This document shows positions 1-8,407 of a stretch of DNA of 40,179 nucleotides, one piece after another. Numbering within the stretch: position 1 is the stretch's first letter; every line of letters starts with the position of its first letter. The stretch comes from Alphaproteobacteria bacterium (GTDB taxonomy: Bacteria > Pseudomonadota > Alphaproteobacteria > Rs-D84 > SZUA-605): the NCBI GenBank assembly GCA_003250835.1, contig QKJL01000010.1, positions 1 through 40,179 on the forward strand. The letters run 5' to 3'. The position numbers and the translations under genes were made by a program. The notes under the pieces were generated by a model, which worked only from the letters and a program-made list of their open reading frames with translations, made no database searches and was not told the origin of the DNA.

Positions 1-645
1 AATCTGTTTGATGAAGATGCCGTGATTATGCGCATTGAAACACCTCAGATTGCTGACGTTTGCACTGTTTCATCGTCTAAAAAGACTGCATATGATATTC
101 ATCAAGGATTTTATCCTACGCAACCGATGCCAACTGCACCTCATGTAACAGAAAATATTTTGGAACCTGTTTCTATTTTTGATACACCTGACGTTCCGCG
201 CGTACTCGGAACTCGTATTCACCAGATGTTGGAGTATTTCCCACATTTATCCGTAGATGAACGTACCACAATGATTGAAAAATCAATGCAATCTATTGAT
301 ATTCCAGAAGATAAAAAAGAACATTATATTCAATCGCTTAAAACAATATCAAGTGATCCAAAATTTGATTTTTTATTTAGCAATCAACTGAGCGAGGCTT
401 CATTTATTGAGCATCGTGACAATGAGCGTCACCTTCTTCTCCGTCCAGATAAAATCGTTTTCAATAATGATGAAATTTGGGTAATTGATTATAAAACGGA
501 CTTTAATCCACCCTCAAACGTGCCTGGACCTTATTTAAAACAGTTGACAGAATATAAAAACAAACTTACATTAGTTTATAATAATAATAAAATCCGATTA
601 TTTATCTTATGGATTTCAAATACAGAACTGAAGGAAATTGTGTAG
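1..645 (+). CDS. addA: AddA double-strand break repair helicase-nuclease, C-terminal nuclease domain (5' partial)
   Basis: The reading frame is open from the first base, so the N-terminal helicase part lies outside the window. The visible end looks like the RecB/AddA-type PD-(D/E)XK nuclease. It has a GTRIHQMLE helix, then RPDKIVF, the catalytic WVIDYKTD strand and a QLTEYK motif, in the order expected for the family. AddA with AddB processes DNA ends for RecA-dependent repair in most alphaproteobacteria. The stop codon directly abuts the ATG of the next gene, so the two are probably cotranscribed and translationally coupled. The family call is good; the identity as AddA rather than another PD-(D/E)XK helicase rests on the motif set and on the proteobacterial setting. 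Confidence 0.8.
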   Translation, partial: NLFDEDAVIMRIETPQIADVCTVSSSKKTAYDIHQGFYPTQPMPTAPHVTENILEPVSIFDTPDVPRVLGTRIHQMLEYFPHLSVDERTTMIEKSMQSIDIPEDKKEHYIQSLKTISSDPKFDFLFSNQLSEASFIEHRDNERHLLLRPDKIVFNNDEIWVIDYKTDFNPPSNVPGPYLKQLTEYKNKLTLVYNNNKIRLFILWISNTELKEIV

Positions 646-2814
646 ATGGGTGTAAATGAAAGTGGACAGCGTGGTGTTATTCCTCTGGAAGATTTAATCT
701 CCGGCGTCCTTTTATACAATCCCAAAGCAGATATCAAAATCCTTACCAAAGCCTATCATTTTGCTGAAAAGGTACATGCTGGACAAATGCGTCACAGTGG
801 TGATCCTTATTTTTCTCATCCTGTTGCTGCTGCTGAAATTTTAATCCAACAAAGAATGGATATTCCATCAATTTGTACTGCTTTATTACATGATGTAATT
901 GAAGATACTGATATTACCCGTGAACAATTGGAAAAAGAATTTGGGCAAGAAATTGCTTTCTTAGTTGAAGGGGTTACAAATCTTTCCAAAGTTAAATTGC
1001 AGTCTGATAAAGTTCATCAAGCTGAAAACTTCCGTAAATTTATTATGGCTGTGTCTGAAGATTTGCGCGTGTTGGTTATTAAATTGGCTGACCGTTTACA
1101 TAATATGCAAACTCTTTCATTCCACCCTCGCCCCAAAAGTCGTGCCCGTAAAGCGTTTGAAGTATTGGAAGTATATGCACCGCTTGCCGAACGTATCGGT
1201 ATGAACAACATTAAGGATTCATTAGAAGATACCGCCTTTGCGACATTGTATCCAGATGATTATAAACAAATTCAATCTGAATTATCTGATTTACGTAAAA
1301 ATGGAAAATCTGAAATTTCATCCATGATTAAGATTTTGAAAAAGATCATGAAAGACAATAATTTGGATATGGAAATTTATGGACGTGAAAAATCACCTTA
1401 TTCTATCTGGCGTAAAATGCGTTTAAAGAATCTCACATTTGATGAAGTATTTGATATCACAGCCTTTCGTTTTATCGTGCAAAATATTGATCAATGTTAT
1501 CGTGCCCTTGGGATTATCCATTCAGCGTATCGTATGATGCCTGGGCGTTTTAAAGATTATATCTCATCACCAAAACCGAATGGTTATCAATCTCTTCACA
1601 CCACGATTATTGGACCAGACGATCATCGTATTGAAATTCAGATCCGTACAGAAGCAATGCATCGCGTGGCGGAATTTGGTATTGCTGCTCACTGGCAATA
1701 TAAGACTGGTGAAAAATTAAGCGCTGGGGATATTCGCTGGCTTAAAAATATCTTGGAAGGAATTGCTTCGGCTGAAACAACTGATGAATTTCTTGAACAT
1801 ACCAAGATTTCTGATTTTAAAGATTCTGTCTTTGTATTTTCTCCGAATGGGGATGTATATTCATTACCATATGGATCAACTGCCCTTGATTTTGCATATG
1901 AAATTCATTCTGAACTTGGACACAAATGTGTTGGTGCGAAAATTAATCGTCGTATCGTAAATATCTATACCCCTTTAAACACAGGTGATCAAGTTGATAT
2001 TCTTACATCATCCACTCAAAAACCTCGTATGGAATGGTTGAATTATGTAAAGACAACAAAAGCAAAATCATACATTCGTCGTTTCCTACGTTTAGCCCGT
2101 CGTGATAAGATGATTGAACTTGGTAAACAATTGGTGGATATTTCATTTTCAAATGCGGGGGTTACTTTTTCTGAAAAAGAAGCTACTCCTATTTTAAAAG
2201 ATTTCCAAGCAAAGACCGTTGAAGATCTGTACGTGTTTATTGGTGAAGGTGATTATACAACTGATTCAGTTTTATACGCTTTGCACCCTGATAAACGTCC
2301 TGATCAAAAACGTAAGGGACAAACCCTTATTTCAAAACTTGCAGAAAAAGATACTCCGTCCCAGAAAGTTCAAACAAAGGGATTATTCTCTGACATTTCT
2401 TTGAAATTTGCAAAATGCTGTCATCCATTACCAGGGGATTCCATTGTTGGAATTATTCACACAGGATCTGGGATTACGGTTCACCGTCATGATTGTACAT
2501 CATTAGATAAATTCCAAGACTCTCCATCACGCTGGGTTGATTTAGATTGGAAACAAGTAAACCTTTCTAAAGAACACTTTGTTGGTCGTTTGAATATTAT
2601 GACTAATTACACACATGGCGCATTGAACAGTGTGACAAATGTTATTGCGATCCACAAAGCTCAAATTTTAGATATTAAGGTTTTGATGCGCACGACCCAA
2701 TTTATCGAATTCTTAATCGATTTAGAAGTAAAAGATCGTGCACACCTGGATGAATTAATTATGCATTTACGTAACACATCACTGGTTCGTAGTGTGGTAC
2801 GTAACAAATCTTAG
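646..2814 (+). CDS. spoT: Bifunctional (p)ppGpp synthetase/hydrolase (Rsh/SpoT)
   Basis: Long RelA/SpoT homolog of 722 residues that makes and degrades the stringent-response alarmone (p)ppGpp. Domains in order: HD hydrolase (about 40-160, with H58, H82-D83, E86-D87 and the LADRLHNM motif), synthetase (about 235-350, with NGYQSLHT and EIQIRT), TGS (about 394-455) and C-terminal ACT (about 645-720). The synthetase charged motif is RFKD (R301-D304), the form found in bifunctional Rel/SpoT rather than the ExDD of synthesis-only RelA. Both activities therefore look intact. The ATG follows the addA stop without a gap. Its own TAG overlaps the stop codon of the convergent phage-like gene. Confidence 0.95.
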   Translation: MGVNESGQRGVIPLEDLISGVLLYNPKADIKILTKAYHFAEKVHAGQMRHSGDPYFSHPVAAAEILIQQRMDIPSICTALLHDVIEDTDITREQLEKEFGQEIAFLVEGVTNLSKVKLQSDKVHQAENFRKFIMAVSEDLRVLVIKLADRLHNMQTLSFHPRPKSRARKAFEVLEVYAPLAERIGMNNIKDSLEDTAFATLYPDDYKQIQSELSDLRKNGKSEISSMIKILKKIMKDNNLDMEIYGREKSPYSIWRKMRLKNLTFDEVFDITAFRFIVQNIDQCYRALGIIHSAYRMMPGRFKDYISSPKPNGYQSLHTTIIGPDDHRIEIQIRTEAMHRVAEFGIAAHWQYKTGEKLSAGDIRWLKNILEGIASAETTDEFLEHTKISDFKDSVFVFSPNGDVYSLPYGSTALDFAYEIHSELGHKCVGAKINRRIVNIYTPLNTGDQVDILTSSTQKPRMEWLNYVKTTKAKSYIRRFLRLARRDKMIELGKQLVDISFSNAGVTFSEKEATPILKDFQAKTVEDLYVFIGEGDYTTDSVLYALHPDKRPDQKRKGQTLISKLAEKDTPSQKVQTKGLFSDISLKFAKCCHPLPGDSIVGIIHTGSGITVHRHDCTSLDKFQDSPSRWVDLDWKQVNLSKEHFVGRLNIMTNYTHGALNSVTNVIAIHKAQILDIKVLMRTTQFIEFLIDLEVKDRAHLDELIMHLRNTSLVRSVVRNKS

Positions 2815-3026
2815 ACACCCTTTTTACCTTGATCTATATATCTTTCAATCATTTTAACCAAGGCGCGTTGACCTTCTAGGTAACGCAAGGTTTCATTTGA
2901 AACATCTGGACCAATCACGCGTTCAATTGTATAATTACGCAGGTGATCCATGACTCGTTTTCCACCTTCTGTTGAAAATGTTTTTGCGTATTCACGCATT
3001 AAGTTTTTATCTGTTATCTTTGTCAT
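2811..3026 (-). CDS. Bbp19-like small phage protein
   Basis: Small protein of 71 residues with the pattern of the Bbp19 family found beside portal genes in podovirus-like prophages: TFSTEGGKRVMDHL, then a C-terminal helix RYLEGQRALVKMIERYI. The function in the family is not established. I chose the ATG at 3026, which has AAGGAA seven bases upstream, over the GTG two codons earlier. The gene overlaps the 3' end of the portal gene by 20 bp, as in an operon. Its stop codon overlaps that of the convergent spoT gene. Its place directly after the portal matches phage gene order. The family assignment is from motif memory. Confidence 0.7.
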   Translation of the reverse strand: MTKITDKNLMREYAKTFSTEGGKRVMDHLRNYTIERVIGPDVSNETLRYLEGQRALVKMIERYIDQGKKGV

Positions 3027-4614
3027 CTTCACGTTCCTTTTCTTTTAACTTGATAATTTCCATTAATTCTTTTTCAATTTGTTCTGGTGACATATTTAAA
3101 ACAGCATCGGTAATTACTGGATTTAAATTTTCAAGCAACACTTTTACCTTTTCCATTTTTACATTATCTTCTGCTTGAATTAATTCAGTTGGAATTTCAA
3201 ATTTTCGTGCCATCCATTTTGCTACTTTATTTTTATTCAACTGATTATCCATTCCTGTCCCACAAGATTGCATTGCTTTCATCCACCCCATTACTGTTTC
3301 AATTTCTTGATTAATTTTTAATCGTGAAAGTGGAGATTGATAATTTAATCGCAACACGCGTCCATCAATTCCGATTTTTTCAATTTCTCCTCTGCGTTGT
3401 AGGATTGAGATTGCTCGGTTGATTAATGGGGTTAATAGTTCACTTTGTAAACGTCCATAAATTGCTCCGAATACTCGCATTGATTCTGCTGAGCGTTCCA
3501 TAACCTCTGTTGCGCTCATACGTCCTGACATTGTGATGGGACCTAATTTATCCACCATTAATGCTTTTCGGATTCCTGCCCTCATATCATCTAAGACTAA
3601 ATTAGATACATCAAAATTTGCAGCAGGTTTTAAAGGTGTTAATCCACTTGATCCCACAGCCTTTGGAATAATTGCCCCCGGCACCATTTTGATATTTGCC
3701 AAATTTAAGACACCATCGTCTTCTGCTTGCCAAACACCTGTCACCGCCAGTGAGGCATTTTTCAAAATCAATTCCACAACCTTATTTGCCGTTTTAATAT
3801 CTGGTAAAACTTTCATTACCGGCGAACGCCCATACAATTCACTTGGCACTTTTGCAAAACGAAAAACGATAAATGGAGATGTTTCAAATTCGCCTTTTCC
3901 CAAAATAATTGGAGCATTTATTTCCGCACCATATTGATTGCTTTCATTTTCAATAAAGGCTGTATATTCATATCCCATCCCTGTTTCTTTTTTAATCACA
4001 GCTTCAATTACTTTTATTTTTTGAGCGGGATTTTGTTTTAATTTTTGAAACAATTCTTTCGTAAATATTTCTGTCCCAAATTTTTTCGCAATCCCTTCTA
4101 TCGTTAATGTAATTTGACGAAAGATTGAATCTGTTTTCCCATCATTTGTTTCCGCAATTAATACTTCACTCATTGGAATTGCTTTGAACTGAAATGCAGA
4201 TGATTGTCCAATTTGAGCTTCTTCAAATAACAAACACGCTGTTCCGATGATTGATAAATCTACATAACATTGATGTAATTCTTGTGCCATATTTGATTGA
4301 TCAAAATTAATTTGTAATTTTTCTTCCACCTCGTTTGTGTATCCGAACAAAATTTCTTTTTCATTTTCTTTAATATCTGATCCGCATGATAATTCAAACC
4401 ATTTTGACCATGGAGGCGTTAATTCACTTAACAGGCTGGATGCCAATACATCCACCCCATCACCTGCTGTTGAATCATACAAATCTTTTTGTGCAGATCT
4501 TTTATCCATTTTTTCGCCATAATTTGGAATGGTATATTCATAACATTCATTCCATAACGTTTCCCATTTTGCACGTCTTTCACGTGCCTTTTTATATTCT
4601 GAAAAAATATTCAT
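3007..4614 (-). CDS. T7-type portal (head-to-tail connector) protein
   Basis: Protein of 535 residues, the usual length of the podoviral head-tail connector family (T7 gp8 type). The portal forms the dodecameric ring through which DNA enters and leaves the capsid. The N-terminus (ARRAKWETLW-like helix, YTIPNY, then DSTAGDGVDVLAS and LTPPWSKWFEL) is characteristic. The ending is rich in charged helices. A strong site, AAGGAG, precedes the ATG. The 21 bases around this start (4607-4627) are identical to those of the holin-like gene at 25228. The gene lies 12 kb from the other virion genes, behind ftsZ, ruvB, amiC and others. The reading frame is intact. No clear promoter is seen between it and the terminator just upstream. 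Confidence 0.9.
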   Translation of the reverse strand: MNIFSEYKKARERRAKWETLWNECYEYTIPNYGEKMDKRSAQKDLYDSTAGDGVDVLASSLLSELTPPWSKWFELSCGSDIKENEKEILFGYTNEVEEKLQINFDQSNMAQELHQCYVDLSIIGTACLLFEEAQIGQSSAFQFKAIPMSEVLIAETNDGKTDSIFRQITLTIEGIAKKFGTEIFTKELFQKLKQNPAQKIKVIEAVIKKETGMGYEYTAFIENESNQYGAEINAPIILGKGEFETSPFIVFRFAKVPSELYGRSPVMKVLPDIKTANKVVELILKNASLAVTGVWQAEDDGVLNLANIKMVPGAIIPKAVGSSGLTPLKPAANFDVSNLVLDDMRAGIRKALMVDKLGPITMSGRMSATEVMERSAESMRVFGAIYGRLQSELLTPLINRAISILQRRGEIEKIGIDGRVLRLNYQSPLSRLKINQEIETVMGWMKAMQSCGTGMDNQLNKNKVAKWMARKFEIPTELIQAEDNVKMEKVKVLLENLNPVITDAVLNMSPEQIEKELMEIIKLKEKEREDDKDNR

Positions 4615-4667
4615 TTTCTTACTCCTTTTTTATGCATAGAAAATGCCGTTCATTTCTGATACGGCGT

Positions 4668-4695
4668 TAAAAAAAGCCCGCATATTTTGCGAGCT
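4668..4695 (-). terminator. Rho-independent terminator after the ftsZ operon
   Basis: On the minus strand AGCTCGC pairs with GCGGGCT (one G-U pair) around a seven-base loop and is followed by seven T. It lies between the small secreted protein and the portal gene and separates the two transcripts. Confidence 0.8.
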
Positions 4696-4715
4696 TTTTA
4701 TCTTTTAAATCCCTT

Positions 4716-5153
4716 TTATTTATTCGGGAATAATTTATATGTTTTCAATCCTTCTAAATTAAACTGAGGATCGATTCGATTTTTTTCTAATTGTTCAAGA
4801 TCCCAATCTTCTGTTACAGATCCTTTTTTAATACACACCCAACGAATTGGAAATGCCCCTTCAATATAAATATAACTTGTTAATTTTTGATGAATTATAT
4901 CATCTTCTTTCAGTGATACTAATTCTTCTGCTACTGTTTTTTCTACGTACTGTTGGCAAATTTCCCAATCTTGGTCGCTGTATTTTACTTTGTGCTCAGC
5001 CAAATATTGTTTCATTTCCAATTGATCAACTTGTTCGATATACATCAATTCACCTTGCCCATTGTATTCCAATTTTGCAGCATTGTAATTTGCCATTACA
5101 CTACTTGATGCCATCATTATTACACCCAGCAAAAATAATTTTACCTGTTTCAT
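4716..5153 (-). CDS. Small secreted protein of unknown function
   Basis: Protein of 145 residues with a clear Sec signal peptide (MKQVKLFLLGVIMMASSSVMA, cleavage after about residue 21). The mature part is hydrophilic with two cysteines (in WEICQQ and WVCIKK) that could form a disulfide in the periplasm. I recognise no family. The ATG has AAAGGAT upstream, and only three bases separate it from the preceding signal-peptide/lysozyme gene, so the two are surely cotranscribed with ftsZ. A terminator follows. It may be a partner or immunity-like protein for the lysozyme-domain protein; that is inference from position only. Confidence 0.75.
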   Translation of the reverse strand: MKQVKLFLLGVIMMASSSVMANYNAAKLEYNGQGELMYIEQVDQLEMKQYLAEHKVKYSDQDWEICQQYVEKTVAEELVSLKEDDIIHQKLTSYIYIEGAFPIRWVCIKKGSVTEDWDLEQLEKNRIDPQFNLEGLKTYKLFPNK

Positions 5154-5156
5154 TTT

Positions 5157-6305
5157 TTATCCTTTAGATTCTATCAACGCCAATACGTCACGTTCTTCTT
5201 TAATAAAACGATTGTACACCGCATTTTTCACAGCATCATTTGAGGCTCTGAAATATTGATTTACTTTACGTCTTTCCGCGTATACAGCACGTGCAATTTC
5301 TTGTTTAGATGAACTTTCAGTTAATCCATAATTTGCCACAGCTTTACTGATTACGTTTACCCCACCACCAGGTCCATGTTGAGTTGATAAACTGAATGCC
5401 ATACTTTGTAATGCAAAGCTGTTATTAATTTTATCTTTAATTCCTTGTGGTAATTTACGACTATCATTAATACGGCGGAACATTGGTTTTCCAAATGCTT
5501 CGTTATGATGTTGTTCCATAATGTTTTGAAAATCTTTTTGACGTGCTAGGTTTAAAAATGCTCCTTCAAATTTTCCAATATTTCCATCACGAGCCTTACA
5601 ATTATATGCATCTTGGATCCCGCCTGCTGACTGTAGCGTTTCATAATATTTTGTATGATGTTGTGCTAAATATTTTAAGAACATACTGAGTGAGCTTACA
5701 CGTACCGCCAACTGATATTTACCATATGAACATCCACCGGCTGTATCATATCCCACGATATCATAACGTCCACGTGATTCATATTTTGCTGATAAATCAC
5801 CAACGCCATTAAACATATTTACGTTTACATTTCCACCTGATGGCATTACTTCTTCCACCAATGATAAACCACCTGATAATTTTTTACTTATTTCTTTTAC
5901 TGATGTATCTTTTGATACACGGATTTTAGGACATGTTGGATTTTCAATATTTTTTCCTGTCATTACTTCCGTTAATGGGGTTAAGATTTGTGATGTTCCT
6001 AAGATTGATAACACAATAATTAATATTTTGATTAAATCTTTTTCTTTCCCACGGAAATAATTTACAACAGACAACACCAAATATAATCCAGCAGATAAAT
6101 ATAAAAAATGTCGCAAATATGTAATGAATAAAGCGATTTGTTTTGCGTAACAATTTTGATCTTCTAAAAGATATTCTGATCCGAGATCCGTTACCTTAAA
6201 TCCCATTTCATTGAGATAGGTCATATCAAGATCACCCACTGCATACGCGGATACCGTTGTCATTAATGCGACAAGTGCCGTGAATACAATGGGTGATTTT
6301 TTCAT
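5157..6305 (-). CDS. Signal-peptide, two-TM (VirB2-like) protein fused to a VgrG3-type lysozyme-like domain
   Basis: Protein of 382 residues. Residues 1-22 are a Sec signal peptide. Residues about 55-125 hold two membrane helices separated by a short basic loop (NYFRGKEKDL), the layout of VirB2/TrbC-type pilins. After a linker, about 175-380 resemble the peptidoglycan-hydrolase domain found at the C-terminus of VgrG3-like T6SS spikes and in some phage proteins, with the signature KYESRGRYDIVGYDTAGG followed by CSYGKYQLA; the glutamate of YES is the likely catalytic acid. The protein should cut peptidoglycan while membrane-anchored. It sits two bases downstream of ftsZ, which suggests a role at division, or else a remnant secretion or phage-injection role. 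The domain call is from motif recognition. Confidence 0.7.
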   Translation of the reverse strand: MKKSPIVFTALVALMTTVSAYAVGDLDMTYLNEMGFKVTDLGSEYLLEDQNCYAKQIALFITYLRHFLYLSAGLYLVLSVVNYFRGKEKDLIKILIIVLSILGTSQILTPLTEVMTGKNIENPTCPKIRVSKDTSVKEISKKLSGGLSLVEEVMPSGGNVNVNMFNGVGDLSAKYESRGRYDIVGYDTAGGCSYGKYQLAVRVSSLSMFLKYLAQHHTKYYETLQSAGGIQDAYNCKARDGNIGKFEGAFLNLARQKDFQNIMEQHHNEAFGKPMFRRINDSRKLPQGIKDKINNSFALQSMAFSLSTQHGPGGGVNVISKAVANYGLTESSSKQEIARAVYAERRKVNQYFRASNDAVKNAVYNRFIKEERDVLALIESKG

Positions 6306-6307
6306 TT

Positions 6308-8059
6308 TTATTCCTTTAAAAATGATGGAATATCATTGTCCATTTGTGATGGTTCTTTTGACCCACCGAAGAAATCCATCATCGATGTTTGTTGCATCTT
6401 TGTTAGCTTTGGTGAAGCTGTTTCATTTACTGCAATTGGTTCGTCGATAATATCTTCTTCGACAATTGTTTCTTCTGATAACATTGTCATTGAGTGTGGT
6501 GAAAATGTATGCACTTCTTCTTGCATATTATCGTCTTCAATAGTATCTCTGCCACCGAATTTAAAGAAATTTTTCAAACGATCAAAACTTTTTTCTTCTT
6601 CGTCTTTTTCTTCAAATTCTTGTTCAACTGATTGTTGAGGTTGGTCAAATTCTGATACAAATTCATCATCTTCATCTATAATTTCTTCTACGGCTTCGTG
6701 AATTGCTTTTTGCACTTCTTCTACCACTGGCTTTTCTTCTTCCATTGGTGCTGATTTAAATTCTGTACGATCAAAGTTTTGTCCCAAGATATCATCCAAA
6801 GATACTTCTTGTGTTTGGACTTCATCTTTTTCTTGTTTCACTTCGTCCATCACTTCTTTCATCACTTCTTTTACAGCCATGATATCTTCTTCATCGTCTT
6901 CCATTGATGGAGCGAATTGTTGTGCCATTGTTTCTGGTTCGAATGATTCTGGTTCAAATGTTTCAGTTTCTTCTACATATTCTTCCACTGGTTGAGACAT
7001 TTCTGGTTCCGGCATTACTTTTACAGTTTCTGTTACTGTTTCTCTTACTGAGAATTTAATTGGTGACGGATTAGACATCGGTGTATATGTTGGAACATAT
7101 CCAGTTGATGCTTTTACACCTGATGCAATTAATGACAGTACAACTTTTCCATTATATTCTTCTGTGAAATTTGTTCCGAATACCAAGTTATCCAATCCTG
7201 GTAATTTTGTACGAATTGCATTCATAATATTTTGAACTTCTTGTAATGATACATCCAATCCACCAGAGATTTGCACCAATACTTCTTTTGCACCCATTGC
7301 TTGACCGTTATCAAATAAATCGTTTGTGAGTACTTTTTCAGCCGCTTCAATTGCACGATTTTCGCCTTCTGCCACTGCTGAATTAATCATTACTTGTCCT
7401 GCATCTTTCAAAATAGAGCGCACATCTGCAAAGTCCAAATTGATTTGGCCAGAAATATTAATAATGTCTGTGATCCCTTGGATACCTGTTGAAATATTTG
7501 AATCCGCGAAACGGAATGCTTCGACCAATGGCATATTAATATCAAATATTTTAAAGAATTTTTGATTACTAATAATTGCATACGCATCCACAGAACTTTT
7601 CAATTTATCCAATCCTGATTGTGCAAGTTTCATTTTTTTATCTGCTTCGAAATCAAATGGTAAAGTTACGATTGCGACGGTTACAATTCCTTCTGCTTTT
7701 GCTTTTTGAGCAATTACAGGTACCGCACCAGTTCCTGTTCCACCGCCCATTCCGCCAGTGATAAAGATCATTTGGTATTCTTTTAATGCACTTGAAATTT
7801 CATCCAAACTTTCTTCGGCAGCAGCTTCCCCAATTTCTGGATTTCCACCTGAACCAAATCCTTGTGTTTTTTCTGATCCCAATTGGATCTTTTTTGAAGC
7901 TTCTGAACGTGCCAATGATTGCGCATCTGTATTTGCTACGATAAAATCCAATCCTTTTAGTCCGTCTTGGATCATGCTGTTTACAATATTAATTCCAGCG
8001 CCGCCAACCCCAAGGACTGCGATTTTTGGTATCATTAATTTTGATGTAAATTCGTTCAC
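6308..8059 (-). CDS. ftsZ: Cell division protein FtsZ
   Basis: Tubulin-like GTPase of 583 residues that polymerises into the division ring. The N-terminal GTPase core shows VANTDAQSL (41-49), the tubulin signature GGGTGTG (105-111) and the synergy-loop NLDFADVR. A long, very acidic, Glu/Val-rich linker of roughly 240 residues follows. The last residues DIPSFLKE match the conserved C-terminal peptide that binds FtsA and other partners. The start is GTG with GGGAGA eight bases upstream. No ftsA, ftsQ or mur genes are adjacent, so the gene is outside a classic division cluster. The downstream genes are a lysozyme-domain membrane protein and a secreted protein. Confidence 0.96.
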   Translation of the reverse strand: MNEFTSKLMIPKIAVLGVGGAGINIVNSMIQDGLKGLDFIVANTDAQSLARSEASKKIQLGSEKTQGFGSGGNPEIGEAAAEESLDEISSALKEYQMIFITGGMGGGTGTGAVPVIAQKAKAEGIVTVAIVTLPFDFEADKKMKLAQSGLDKLKSSVDAYAIISNQKFFKIFDINMPLVEAFRFADSNISTGIQGITDIINISGQINLDFADVRSILKDAGQVMINSAVAEGENRAIEAAEKVLTNDLFDNGQAMGAKEVLVQISGGLDVSLQEVQNIMNAIRTKLPGLDNLVFGTNFTEEYNGKVVLSLIASGVKASTGYVPTYTPMSNPSPIKFSVRETVTETVKVMPEPEMSQPVEEYVEETETFEPESFEPETMAQQFAPSMEDDEEDIMAVKEVMKEVMDEVKQEKDEVQTQEVSLDDILGQNFDRTEFKSAPMEEEKPVVEEVQKAIHEAVEEIIDEDDEFVSEFDQPQQSVEQEFEEKDEEEKSFDRLKNFFKFGGRDTIEDDNMQEEVHTFSPHSMTMLSEETIVEEDIIDEPIAVNETASPKLTKMQQTSMMDFFGGSKEPSQMDNDIPSFLKE

Positions 8060-8097
8060 TGTGATCTCCCTGATTTTTATTCTTTCTAGATTTTTCC

Positions 8098-8125
8098 ATT
8101 ATATCATAAATTCGTTACTTATCAA
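8098..8125 (-). promoter_or_regulatory. Sigma-70-type promoter of the ftsZ operon
   Basis: Minus-strand TTGATA and TATAAT separated by 16 bases, about 40 bases before the GTG of ftsZ. Confidence 0.75.
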
Positions 8126-8169
8126 AATAAAGATTTTTATTTTAATCTATTTTTTTCTTTAATTTGCTA

Positions 8170-8198
8170 TTTACAAACGTAGAAAAATATCTTAGAAT
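8170..8198 (+). promoter_or_regulatory. Promoter of tRNA-Phe
   Basis: TTTACA and TAGAAT separated by 17 bases. The predicted start lies about eight bases before the mature tRNA 5' end. It is divergent from the ftsZ promoter. Confidence 0.7.
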
Positions 8199-8213
8199 GT
8201 CCGTCATCTGGTT

Positions 8214-8289
8214 GGCCAGATAGCTCAGTTGGTAGAGCAAAGGACTGAAAATCCTTGTGTCGGCGGTTCGAATCCGCCTCTGGCCACCA
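8214..8289 (+). tRNA. tRNA-Phe (GAA)
   Basis: A complete 76-base cloverleaf. GGCCAGA (8214-8220) pairs with TCTGGCC (8279-8285). The D arm has GCTC/GAGC, the anticodon loop CTGAAAA gives anticodon GAA, and the T arm is GGCGG-TTCGAAT-CCGCC. The 3' CCA is encoded. No integrase or repeated tRNA end is seen nearby, so the tRNA is not visibly used as an attachment site. Confidence 0.97.
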
Positions 8290-8348
8290 TTTTTTTATGC
8301 CCTTTTTCAATATCCTACATTTCTTATGTGGGGTCTTTTTGAGTATTC

Positions 8349-8377
8349 TTGACATTTTTTTTAAAATCAACTACAAT
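8349..8377 (+). promoter_or_regulatory. Strong promoter of the TPR protein gene
   Basis: A perfect TTGACA and a near-perfect TACAAT with a 17-base spacer, about 30 bases before the start codon. Confidence 0.85.
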
Positions 8378-8407
8378 CCTTTGTTATACAGTTATAAGGG
8401 AGCTACT

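Noticed and set aside
5157-6305. Complete type IV secretion or type VI system
   Set aside because: Only one pilin-like TM module and one VgrG3-like domain are visible. No VirB4, VirB10, Hcp or TssB-type genes are present.
8214-8289. tRNA-Phe as the attachment site of the phage-like genes
   Set aside because: No integrase and no repeated tRNA 3' end were seen in the window, and the phage genes lie on both sides at a distance.
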